Positions 31,913 through 40,309 of a stretch of DNA of 64,000 nt are shown piece after piece. The notes beneath the pieces are model-generated. The model did not search any database, had not been told where the DNA came from, and was given only the letters and a program-made list of their open reading frames with translations. Both the position numbers and the translations under genes were made by a program. Location: contig CAWEPB010000014.1 of assembly GCA_963810815.1 (NCBI GenBank), forward strand, positions 62,001 through 126,000. Direction: 5' to 3'. Numbering within the stretch: position 1 is the stretch's first letter; every line of letters begins with the position of its first letter. This stretch comes from CAVQWT01 sp963810815. Its GTDB lineage: Bacteria; Pseudomonadota; Gammaproteobacteria; Burkholderiales; Casimicrobiaceae.

Positions 31913-33232
31913 ATGAACCTCCGAGACCTCGCCGCGCGCCTGCGGCCGTTCGCCAGTTTCCTGGCCCTGCTGGGCGTCGTCGGGCTGTCCGCCTGTGGCG
32001 GCGGCAGCGGCTCGGTCAACAACCCGTACGCGCCCCCGACCACGACCCCCAATCCGCTGGCGGTGCTGCCCGCCTCGGCGGTGGTCTACCCCGGATCTCC
32101 GCAGGCGCTGACCGCCACCGGGGGCACCCCGCCGTATCGCGCCTTCTCGAGCAACTCCGCCGTCCTGCCCGTGGCCGAGTCCGCGGCGGGCGACAAGATC
32201 GTGCTGTCCGCCAACCCGGTCGAGGCCAACGTCTCGCTGGTCGTGACGGTGCAGGACGCAGCCGGCGTTTCACAGCCGATCAGCATAACGGTCGTTCCCG
32301 CCCCGCTGTTCAACACGCTTTCGATGACCCCGGCGTCGGCCGACTGCGGCACCAACCTGTGCAGCGGGCAGGTCGGCACCCTGTCGGTATCCGCGAAGGG
32401 CGCCGCCGGCGCGCCGCTGGCCAACCGGCTGGTCAAGTTCGACGTCGTGTTCGGACCGGTGCTGATCCGCACCTCGAATCCGGCGATCCCGCTGGCGCAA
32501 ACGCTGACGGTGACCACCGACGCCACCGGCGTGGCCCAGGCGGCGATCGAGGCCACGGCCAGCGCGCCGACCCAGACGGCGCAGATCCGCGCGACCGACA
32601 TCACGACCGGCCAGCAGCAGGTCATCAACTTCGTCGTCCAGAACAGCACCACCGGCGGCCAGTCGCCGCTGACCGTCGTGCCCGACACCGCGACGATCAC
32701 CACGCTTTACAGCGACCGCTGCTCGGCCGGGTTCATCATCGATTACTACCTCTACGGCGGCAACCCGCCGTACCGCGTGTCGTCGACCTTCCCCGGGTCG
32801 GTGAACCTCGTGAATTCGACGGTGGCGGCGAGTGGCGGCTTCTTCCAGGCGATCACCAACGGCACCTGCGTCGACCCGCTGGTCTTCACGATCGTCGACG
32901 CCGCCGGCAAGCAGGTGACGGCAACGCTCAAGAACGTGCCGGGCAGCACGGCACCGCCGGTGCCGGTCGCCCCGGCAGCGCTCGTCCTCGCACCGACGAC
33001 CGTCACCATCACCGGCTGCAACGGCACCCGGACGGCGAACTTCATCGTTGCGGGCGGCACGCCGCCGTACAACGCGTCGGCCGCGGGCGGCACCGTCAAC
33101 CCGGCGGTGATCGGCACCGCTGGCGGCGGGTTCACCGTCACCCCGGCCACGCTCGTCGGCATAGTGCCGGTGGTCGTCGTCGATTCGAGCAGCCCGCAGA
33201 AGACCATCACCGGGACGATCACCTGCAACTGA
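31913..33232 (+). CDS. Putative lipoprotein with three Ig-like repeat units
   Basis: A 439-residue exported protein I cannot name. A hydrophobic signal (about 13-27) ends in the lipobox GLSAC with Cys28 as lipidation site, followed by a Gly/Ser spacer. The rest is beta-rich, with three related units each carrying a GG[TN]PPY turn: GGTPPYRA near 69, GGNPPYRV near 282, GGTPPYNA near 381. The middle part (about 140-230) resembles a bacterial Ig-like (Big_1-type) module with VTTDATGVAQAAIEAT. Cys pairs (CGTNLC, C..C near 270/297) may form disulfides. It stands alone between gltB and aroB and has its own terminator. A surface or adhesion role is inferred only. Confidence 0.72.
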   Translation: MNLRDLAARLRPFASFLALLGVVGLSACGGGSGSVNNPYAPPTTTPNPLAVLPASAVVYPGSPQALTATGGTPPYRAFSSNSAVLPVAESAAGDKIVLSANPVEANVSLVVTVQDAAGVSQPISITVVPAPLFNTLSMTPASADCGTNLCSGQVGTLSVSAKGAAGAPLANRLVKFDVVFGPVLIRTSNPAIPLAQTLTVTTDATGVAQAAIEATASAPTQTAQIRATDITTGQQQVINFVVQNSTTGGQSPLTVVPDTATITTLYSDRCSAGFIIDYYLYGGNPPYRVSSTFPGSVNLVNSTVAASGGFFQAITNGTCVDPLVFTIVDAAGKQVTATLKNVPGSTAPPVPVAPAALVLAPTTVTITGCNGTRTANFIVAGGTPPYNASAAGGTVNPAVIGTAGGGFTVTPATLVGIVPVVVVDSSSPQKTITGTITCN

Positions 33233-33255
33233 TCGGACGCTGAGACGGCAACAGC

Positions 33256-33286
33256 GACGGCGGCCCGCGGGCCGCCGTCGTCGTTT
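33256..33286. terminator. Perfect palindromic terminator between lipoprotein gene and aroB
   Basis: GACGGCGGCCCG/CGGGCCGCCGTC is a perfect 24-nt palindrome (33256-33279), followed on the plus strand by gtcgttt. It lies between the stop of the lipoprotein gene (33232) and the convergent end of aroB (33305), and could act in both directions. Confidence 0.75.
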
Positions 33287-33304
33287 GCGGCCACCGCCGC
33301 GGGA

Positions 33305-34390
33305 TCAGCGAATCAGGTCGGAGAGTGCGGTCACGGGCACGTCGGCCCTGACCCGCGCCTGCCCGATGGCGTCGAGCAGCACGAAGCGCAGCGTTCCGCC
33401 TTCGACCTTCTTGTCGCGCCCCATCAGCTCCAGCCACCGGTCCGCGCCCAGCGCGGGTGCGACGACGGGAAGCCGGGCACGCTCGAGCAGCGCCGACAGT
33501 CGCGCGACGTCGGCCTCGGGCAGCGTGCCCATCCGGACGGACGTCCGTGCCGCCATCACCATGCCGGCCGCGACGGCCTCGCCGTGAAGCCATTGGCCGT
33601 AGCCGAGCCCGGCCTCGATCGCGTGACCGAAGGTGTGCCCGAAGTTGAGCAGCGCCCGCTCGCCGGTCTCGCGCTCGTCCTGCGCGACGATCTCGGCCTT
33701 GATCCGGCAGCTCTCGCCGATCGCGTGGGCGAGCGCGTCGTCGTCACGGGCGACCAGGCGGTCGAGGTTCGCTTCGAGCCAGGAAAAGAACTCCGCGTCC
33801 CGGATCGCGCCGTACTTGATCACCTCGGCGAGCCCGGCGGCGACCTCCCGCCCGGGCAGCGTGCGCAGGCAGCGCGTGTCGATCAGGACGGCGCGCGGCT
33901 GATGGAACGCCCCGACCATGTTCTTGCCCAGCGGGTGGTTCACCGCCGTCTTGCCGCCGACCGACGAGTCCACCTGCGCCAGCAGCGTCGTCGGCACCTG
34001 GATGAACGGCATGCCCCGCTGGTACACCGCCGCGGCGAATCCGGCGAGGTCCCCGACGACGCCGCCGCCCAGGGCGACCAGCGTGGTGGAGCGCTCGGCC
34101 TTCGACTGCAGCAGCCGCGTCAGCACGTCGTCGAGCGTCGCCAGCGTCTTGTACGCCTCGCCGTCGGGAATGAGCATCGCGTCGCTCTCGATCCCGGCGC
34201 CCCGCAGGCTCGAGCGCAGCGGTTCGAGATACTGCGCGGCGACGACGGGGTTGGTGACGACCATCGCGCGCGGACGCGCGAACGCCGACGCGAGCAGTTC
34301 GCCGGCGCGAGGCAGCAGCCCGGCGCCGATGTGGATCGGGTAGCTGCGCTCGCCCAGCGCGACGTCGATCGTGCGCACGCCGGTGGTCAT
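33305..34390 (-). CDS. aroB: 3-Dehydroquinate synthase
   Basis: A 361-residue NAD- and metal-dependent enzyme making 3-dehydroquinate, the second shikimate-pathway step. The NAD-binding loop is LGGGVVGDLAGFAAAVYQRG. Metal-site features are NFGHTFGHAIEAGLGYGQWLHGEAV with the ligand histidines, and the active-site Lys in VGGKTAVNHPLGKNMVGAF. The ATG at 34390 overlaps the aroK stop by 4 nt (ATGA), so the two are coupled at the end of the pilMNOPQ transcript, as is common in proteobacteria. Confidence 0.97.
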   Translation of the reverse strand: MTTGVRTIDVALGERSYPIHIGAGLLPRAGELLASAFARPRAMVVTNPVVAAQYLEPLRSSLRGAGIESDAMLIPDGEAYKTLATLDDVLTRLLQSKAERSTTLVALGGGVVGDLAGFAAAVYQRGMPFIQVPTTLLAQVDSSVGGKTAVNHPLGKNMVGAFHQPRAVLIDTRCLRTLPGREVAAGLAEVIKYGAIRDAEFFSWLEANLDRLVARDDDALAHAIGESCRIKAEIVAQDERETGERALLNFGHTFGHAIEAGLGYGQWLHGEAVAAGMVMAARTSVRMGTLPEADVARLSALLERARLPVVAPALGADRWLELMGRDKKVEGGTLRFVLLDAIGQARVRADVPVTALSDLIR

Positions 34391-34917
34391 GGCCGCGCGA
34401 CGTCCCGCTGCGCCGCCTCCAGCTGCGCGATGAACCGGGCGATGGCGTCGCGATCCGAGTCGACGACGCAGTCGGCGACCTCGCGATAGAGCGAATCCCG
34501 CACCGCGTAGAGTTCGCGCAGCCGCGCGAACGGATCCGACACGTTCAGCAGGGGCCGATGCTTGCTGCGGCCGACGCGCGCGTGGAGGGTCTCGGGCTCG
34601 GCATGGAGGTACACGACCGTGCCGTTGGCGCGCAGCCGCTCGCGATTGGCCGGTCGCAGCACCGCGCCGCCCCCGGTCGCGAGCACGATGTCCTTCTCCG
34701 TGGTCAGGTCGGCGATCACGCCTTCCTCCCGGTCCCTGAAGGCGGCTTCGCCCTCGATTTCGAAGATCGTCGGGATCGATACGCCGAGACGGCGCTCGAG
34801 CTCGTGATCGGCGTCGACGAAGCGGCGGCCGAGCCGGCGCGCCAGCTGCCGGCCAAGGGTCGACTTGCCCGCGCCGGGCAGGCCCACCAGAAACAAATTG
34901 CCCCGATGCAGTTGCAC
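34387..34917 (-). CDS. aroK: Shikimate kinase
   Basis: A 176-residue P-loop kinase that phosphorylates shikimate. Walker A is GLPGAGKST near residue 12-20; the substrate-binding DADHELERR and GEAAFRDRE blocks and the glycine loop LATGGGAVLRPANRE follow, with the LID region GRSKHRPLLN. The best start is GTG 34917; the upstream frame only overlaps pilQ in another phase. It lies 53 nt downstream of pilQ and is coupled to aroB by a 4-nt overlap. Confidence 0.95.
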   Translation of the reverse strand: MQLHRGNLFLVGLPGAGKSTLGRQLARRLGRRFVDADHELERRLGVSIPTIFEIEGEAAFRDREEGVIADLTTEKDIVLATGGGAVLRPANRERLRANGTVVYLHAEPETLHARVGRSKHRPLLNVSDPFARLRELYAVRDSLYREVADCVVDSDRDAIARFIAQLEAAQRDVARP

Positions 34918-34970
34918 CGGGGCATTGTAAGTCAATCGGCAGATGCGGACGAGGCGTCCGCGCCGGTCGG

Positions 34971-37237
34971 CTACCTCACCGAGGTCACGGTGTCCTTGAC
35001 CACGCGCGGCGTGAGGAAGATCAGCAGCTCGGTCTTTTCGTTCGACTTGCCCGTCGTCTTGAACAGGTAGCCGAGGAACGGGAGGTCGCCGAGGAAGGGC
35101 ACCTTGTCGGTGTCGTTCCGGATCGTCTCTTCGTAGATGCCGCCGATGACCGCGGTGTCGCCGTTGTTGACCGAAATCTGCGTCGTCACGTTCTTGGTGT
35201 CGATCGACGGCACCTGGAAGCCGCCGCCCAGCTGGACGTACTGCCCCACCGAGTCCTTGCGGATTTCGACCGTCATGATGATCCGGTTGTCCGGCGTGAT
35301 CTGCGGCGTGACGTCGAGCCGCAGCACCGCCTTCTTGAACGACACCGTGGCCGGGTTGTTGGCGGACCCGGGTGTCACGTACGGGATTTCCGTGCCCTGC
35401 TCGATGTGCGCCTTCTGGTTGTCGGCGGTGACCACGCGCGGGCTCGAGATGACCTTGCCGCGCGCCTCGGCCTCGAGCGCGGACAGCTCGAGGTTGATCA
35501 GGTTGCCGCTGCCGAGGTTGATCAGCGTCAGCGCAAGCTGGCCGGCGGGACTCGTGACGGGCAGGTTGACGTTGAGCGCCGGCGAATCGGAATATCCCGG
35601 GTACCCCAGCGGCGCGACCGTCTGCGACGCGATCTCGAACGGCGTCGGCGTCCGCGTTTCGCGGGTGAGCCGGTCGCCCTCGGTCTTGACGACCGGCTGC
35701 GTCGACAGACTGCCGGTGGAGCCGACTGCGAAGCGCTTGCCGAGCGTGAAGCCGGTCTGCTGGCCGAAGCGAACGCCGAGCTGGCGGCTGAATCGGTCGC
35801 CCGCGACGACGATGCGCGCCTCGATCAGGACCTGCCGGATCGGCGTGTCGATCTGCCGGATGATCCGCCGCACTTCCTCGAGTCGCGAGGCGGTGTCGGT
35901 CACGAACAGGATGTTGGTCCGCGGGTCGACGGTGGCGATGCCGCGCTTCGACAGGATCGACCCCTGCCCCCCGGTCCCGACGGTCTGGCCGGCACCCAGC
36001 CCGAACTGCTGCTGCCGGTTCGACATGATCAGGTTCTGCAGGTCCGACGCCTTCATGTAGTTGAGCTGGAAGGACTCGGAGATCAGGGGCTCGAGCTCGG
36101 CGATCTGGATCTGCTGCTCCAGTTGCGCCTTCTCCTTGAGGGCGAGCTCCTCGCGCGGCGCGATGAGCACGACATTGCCGTTCTTGCGCATGTCGAGGCC
36201 CTTGGTCTGCATGATGATGTCGAGGGCCTGGTCCCAGGGAATGTCCTTGAGCCGCAGCGTCAGGCTTCCGGTCACCGTGTCGCTGGTGATGATGTTGAGG
36301 CCCGTGAAGTCGGCGATCACCTGCAGCACCGCGCGGACTTCGATGTTCTGGAAATTCAGCGACAGCTTCTCGCCCTTGTAGCCCTGGCGGCTTCCCTGCA
36401 CCAGCCGGTTCGGGTCTTCCTGGACCGGCTTCACCTCGAGGATGAACTTGTTGTCCGCCTGGTAGGCCGAGTGCTCCCACAGCCCCTTCGGCTCGATCAC
36501 CATGCGGGCGTTCGGCCCCTGGCTGAAGGTGTCGACGCTGACCACGGGGGTGCCGAAGTCCTGCACATCGAGGCGGCGCTCGAGGTTGCGGGGCAGCGAG
36601 CGTCTTCATGAAGTCGACGATGAGCGTGCGACCCTGCTGGCGGATGTCGATGCCGGTGGCGGCATCCGAGAGGTCGACGACGATGCGGCCCTCGCCGTTG
36701 CGTGCCGCGCCGGAAGTCGACGTCGCGCAGCGCGTGCTGCACGTCCCCGGGACGCGCCTCGGCGAAGCGCTGGACCGTCTGCTGCTTGGCGTCCATCTGC
36801 TCGGACTGGTCGTACAGCGTGACCAGCACGTTGTTGCCCTCGACCTGGGTCTGGAAGGTCGCGGGCTTGTTGAGGTTGAACACCACGCGCGTGCGGTTGC
36901 CCGCCTGGACCACGTTGAGGCTGCGCAGCGACGCGTCGTCGATGGTGCGCTGGTTGCTGCCGAGCGAATTGCCGGTGTCGAGGAAGTCGAGGGCGATCCG
37001 CGGCGGACTCGCGATCGCGAAGCCCGCGGGCGGGTTCGCCGGCGGCGCCTTCAGCGTGAACTTGACGATGGTGTTCCCGGACGTGCCCTTGGACACCGTC
37101 ACCGCGTCGATGCTGTTGCCCCCCTGGGCGAAGGCCGAAGCCGAGGCCGCCATCGCGACCGCGGCAAGCAGCCACGTGATGCCGCGGGCCACCCGCGACC
37201 CCACCGCGACGGTGTCAAGCCAGACGAACGCGCTCAT
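34971..37237 (-). CDS. pilQ: Type IV pilus secretin PilQ, interrupted by two +1 frameshifts
   Basis: The outer-membrane ring through which the type IV pilus exits. The N-terminal frame (from ATG 37237) has a signal peptide and an AMIN domain. The C-terminal 531 residues hold the STN/N0 region LNFQNIEVRAVLQVIADFTG, N1 repeats, and the secretin domain ending LFKTTGKSNEKTELLIFLTP. Similarity runs without loss through all three frames: one extra base near 36700-36710 shifts RRGT to NGEGRIVVDLSD, and another near 36593-36601 shifts DFMKT to LPRNLERRLDVQDFG. Removing both yields a normal ~755-residue secretin. Last pil gene before aroK; coupled to pilP by ATGA. Confidence 0.93.
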
Positions 37238-37770
37238 CTCTTTCGCTCCTGTCGTTTCGCTTCGCCCTGCTGGAGCAGCAGCGTGCTGGACCGCTCGGTC
37301 CAGTCGCCGGCGCCATCCTGGACCAGTTCCTTCAACTTGACCTCGCCGTCGGCCACGCCGATCACGACGCCGTAGTTCTGCCCCATGTAATTGCCCTGGC
37401 GCACCTGATAGATGTCGCGCTCCGGCGTCCGTATCAGCGCGTACGTCGTGCGATCCTTCGCCAGCGTCCCCACCATCGTCAGCGACTCCAGCGGAAAGCT
37501 CTCCAGCGGCTCGCGTCGCCGCGTGAGGTCCGGCGCGAGCTTGCTGCCACCCTTGGTCGGCTCGATCTTGCGCGGCTTGAACGGGTCCGGCAGGTCGAAG
37601 GCGTTGTAGGTGAACGGCTCGTAGGGCTTCACCTGGGGCAGCGGCTCGAGCTTGCCCTTCTGCGCCTTGCCCTGGTCGGCCATCCACGCACGGAGATCCT
37701 GGTGGCTCTCCCCCCCGCAACCGGCGAGCCCGAGGCCCGCGCCAACCACAAGCGCCAGCCAGCGTTTCAT
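37234..37770 (-). CDS. pilP: Type IV pilus alignment lipoprotein PilP
   Basis: A 178-residue inner-membrane lipoprotein linking the PilNO platform to the PilQ secretin. The signal ends in the lipobox LAGCGGE with Cys18. An extended Lys/Pro-rich linker follows, then a beta-sandwich homology-region domain (about 90-170) with MVGTLAKDRTTYALIRTPER and YQVRQGNYMGQNYGVV. The family length is about 175-180, so it is complete. It overlaps pilQ by 4 nt downstream and the pilO stop by 4 nt upstream, consistent with tight co-translation of the alignment complex. Confidence 0.94.
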   Translation of the reverse strand: MKRWLALVVGAGLGLAGCGGESHQDLRAWMADQGKAQKGKLEPLPQVKPYEPFTYNAFDLPDPFKPRKIEPTKGGSKLAPDLTRRREPLESFPLESLTMVGTLAKDRTTYALIRTPERDIYQVRQGNYMGQNYGVVIGVADGEVKLKELVQDGAGDWTERSSTLLLQQGEAKRQERKR

Positions 37771-38409
37771 TTCTTGCCCTTCCCTGCCTTGTCCTTGGCT
37801 TCCTTGGCCAGGCGCCGCTGCTTCGCGATCTCCTCTTCGTCGAGGTAGCGGAAGGTCTTGGCGACCGCATCCATGCGCAGCAGGCCCTTGTCGTTGTTGA
37901 TCGTCACGTCGTTGAGCGTCACGATCCGCGGCAGCTGCGCGACGTCGCTCGCGAACGCGCCCATGTCGTGGTAGCTGCCGGTGATCTTCACGCTGATCGG
38001 CAGCTCGGCGTAGAACTCGGCGAGCTTTTCCTGCGCGGCGGGCTTGAACAGCTCGAACTGCGAGCCCGCGGCCGAGACCGGCCTGGTTGATGTCGGTGAG
38101 CAGCGCGTCCATCTCGGACTTGTTGGGCAGCTGCTTCAGCAGGGCGCCGAACGATTGCTCGATCTCCTTCAGCTGCTGGACGTAGAGGTCGAAATTGACG
38201 GCCTTCGACTTCTTTTCCTGGTACTGCACGCGGAGCTTCTGCTCCTCCTGCTGGACGCGGTCGAGCGCCTCGTACTGGTCCTTCCAGTCGAACAGCGCGC
38301 CGACGGCGACGATCACCAGGAAGATGACCCCGAGGACGACGACCTTCGGCAGCAGCGGCCAGTTGCCGACGTCGCGGATGTTGAGGCGGCGGATGTCGTC
38401 GAACGTCAT
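37767..38409 (-). CDS. pilO: Type IV pilus inner-membrane protein PilO, split by a +1 frameshift
   Basis: PilO dimerises with PilN in the periplasm. The N-terminal frame from ATG 38409 has a membrane helix (LPKVVVLGVIFLVIVAVGAL, about 20-40) and a coiled coil (EALDRVQQEEQKLRVQYQEK). Near 38061-38075 one extra base shifts it after DINQAGLGRG; the remainder SQFELFKPAAQEKLAEFYA and ITGSYHDMGAFASDVAQLPR continues in the next frame to the stop at 37767. With the base removed it is about 213 residues, the usual length. It overlaps pilN and pilP by 4 nt each, so the operon structure is intact apart from the indel. Confidence 0.92.
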
Positions 38410-39068
38410 GCCTTCGCTCCCTTGGCGGCGGGCGCCGGCGCCGCGGGCGCCCGTGGAGCCGCCGGAGGCGCGCCGGCCGCGGGCTTGGCCTCGGCCGGCG
38501 GGGCCTGCCGCTTCACCTGCAGATTGAGCGTGAATTCGTTGACGCGCAGGTCCGTGCCACGGACGCCGGGCGCCGGCACCGACTTGATCTCGACCAGCTC
38601 AGGCTTGTCGAGCCACGGCGAGCCCTCGATGTTGCGCATCAGGGTCGAGACGCGGGCGTTGGACTGGGCGTACCCGACCATCGTGACCTTGGTGCCGACC
38701 TGCTTCAGCGACTTGAGGTAGATGCCGTCCGGCAGTTGCCGGACCATCTGGTCGAGCAGGTGCACCGCCTCGGTCCGGTTGGTCTGGAGGGTCTCGACGA
38801 CCTGCTTCCGGGCCAGCAGCGCCTGCGTCTGTTCGCGCAGCTTGTCGATTTCCTTGATCTGCTCGTCCAGCTTCGCGATTTCGGTCTTGAGCAACCGGTT
38901 GCGGCTCTCCTGGGTCTCGATCTGCTGGGAGAAAGCGAGGTGGACGAGGCCGACGACGCCGAGCCCCAGGATCGCCAGGCCGATCGCGAGCGAGACGAAC
39001 TGCCGCTGCCGCGCCTGCCGCTTCTGCTCGCGGTGGGGGAGCAGGTTGATGCGAACGACGGCGCTCAT
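38406..39068 (-). CDS. pilN: Type IV pilus assembly protein PilN
   Basis: A 220-residue bitopic membrane protein whose N-terminus binds PilM: the conserved INLLPHREQKRQARQRQF lies at residues 7-24. A membrane helix (about 26-48) and a coiled coil precede the ferredoxin-like periplasmic domain (LPDGIYLKSLKQVGTKVTMV). The C-terminus has an unusual Pro/Ala-rich tail of about 35 residues (from QAPPAEAKP on) not typical of short PilN proteins. Overlaps with pilM and pilO are 4 nt each. Confidence 0.94.
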   Translation of the reverse strand: MSAVVRINLLPHREQKRQARQRQFVSLAIGLAILGLGVVGLVHLAFSQQIETQESRNRLLKTEIAKLDEQIKEIDKLREQTQALLARKQVVETLQTNRTEAVHLLDQMVRQLPDGIYLKSLKQVGTKVTMVGYAQSNARVSTLMRNIEGSPWLDKPELVEIKSVPAPGVRGTDLRVNEFTLNLQVKRQAPPAEAKPAAGAPPAAPRAPAAPAPAAKGAKA

Positions 39069-40156
39069 TCGAAGCCCCGCAGCGCGAGTCCGGTCGCGAT
39101 CATCAGCAGCGGCGCATCCTGTGCGAGCTGGCGCGGTCGGATCCGATCCGACACCGCCATGCCGCCGAATGGGTTGGCGATCAGCGTCGCGACGCCCGCG
39201 CGCTTGGCGACGAGTTCATCGAGCCCCGGCAGCAGTGCGCAGCCGCCGGCGAGGACGATCTGGTCGACCTGGTTGTACGACGTCGACGTGAAGAAGAACT
39301 GCAGCGCGCGGGTGACTTCGAGGGCGAGCGTCTCCATGAACGGCTGGAGCACGTCGTTGTCGTAGTTCTCCGGGAGGCCCTGGTTCTTCTTGGCCGACTC
39401 GGCTTCCTCCGGGGAGAGGTTGAACGCGCGCTGGATGTCCACGGTCAGCTGGTTGCCGCCGAACGCCTGGTCCCGCGAGAACAGGAATTGCCCGTTGCGC
39501 AGCACGTAGAAGTGGGTCACATGCGCGCCGATGTCGACGAACGCGACGTTCTGGTCGCGCCCGCTCGCCGGAAGCGCCGACGAGATCTGGGCGAAGGCTT
39601 CCTGCGTCGCGTACGACTCGACGTCCATCACCCGCGGCTTGAGGCCGGAGGCCTCGGCGATGGCGACGCGGTCCTCCACCTTCTCCTTGCGGGAGGCGGC
39701 GATCAGGACCTCGACTTCGTCGGGATTGTTGGGCGCGGGGCCCAGGATCTGGAAGTCGAGGTTGACCTCGTCGAGGGCGAACGGGATGTACTGGTTCGCC
39801 TCGGCCTCGACGGTCAGTTCGAGCTCCTCCTCCTTCTGGCCGGAGGGTACGATGATCTTCTTGGTGATTACCATTGCCGCCGGGAGGGCCATGGCGACGT
39901 TCCGGTTGCGGCTGCCCAGGCGCCTGTGGGCGCGGCGGAGCGCATCGCTGACCTGGTCCAGGTTGGCGATGTTGCCGTCGGTGACACAGTCCTTGGGCAA
40001 CGGCTCGATGGCGTACCGTTCGAGCCGGAAGGTGCCCTTTCCCGTGTCGACGAGCTCCACCAGCTTGATTGACGTCGAACTGATGTCGACGCCCACCAGG
40101 GCCGGGGCTTTCGTCTTGAAGAGGTCGAGGGTCGAGGAGAGTTTGTCTGCGAGCAT
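39065..40156 (-). CDS. pilM: Type IV pilus assembly ATPase-like protein PilM
   Basis: A 363-residue cytoplasmic actin/FtsA-fold protein that binds the PilN tail. The phosphate-1 motif LVGVDISSTSIKLVEL starts near residue 20; phosphate-2 is VAFVDIGAHVTHFYVLRNGQ; the adenosine motif is IVLAGGCALLPGLDELV. ATG 40156 is chosen; an upstream TTG at 40174 adds six residues. It is the first gene of pilMNOPQ, divergent from mrcA across a 153-nt gap. On the minus strand TTGACA (40217-40222) could be its -35, but no convincing -10 lies 16-18 nt away. Confidence 0.95.
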   Translation of the reverse strand: MLADKLSSTLDLFKTKAPALVGVDISSTSIKLVELVDTGKGTFRLERYAIEPLPKDCVTDGNIANLDQVSDALRRAHRRLGSRNRNVAMALPAAMVITKKIIVPSGQKEEELELTVEAEANQYIPFALDEVNLDFQILGPAPNNPDEVEVLIAASRKEKVEDRVAIAEASGLKPRVMDVESYATQEAFAQISSALPASGRDQNVAFVDIGAHVTHFYVLRNGQFLFSRDQAFGGNQLTVDIQRAFNLSPEEAESAKKNQGLPENYDNDVLQPFMETLALEVTRALQFFFTSTSYNQVDQIVLAGGCALLPGLDELVAKRAGVATLIANPFGGMAVSDRIRPRQLAQDAPLLMIATGLALRGFE

Positions 40157-40239
40157 GGCGGCCTTCCCGCGCAATGCTGATAATTTACATTAAAGGTTGG
40201 CAGCAACTATGGATCTTGTCAATTTGTTTCCCTCCCGGC

Positions 40240-40268
40240 ACATGACCTGTTGTAAGCCCGCCTATAAT
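40240..40268 (+). promoter_or_regulatory. Putative mrcA promoter with consensus -10
   Basis: A perfect TATAAT (40263-40268) lies 42 nt upstream of the mrcA start. A weak -35 such as catgac (40241-40246) sits 16 nt before it. The gap 40157-40309 is shared with the divergent pilM operon. Confidence 0.45.
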
Positions 40269-40309
40269 CCGGGGTCCCCCCCCTTCCGTACGGCAAGTTT
40301 TATTCCCCC

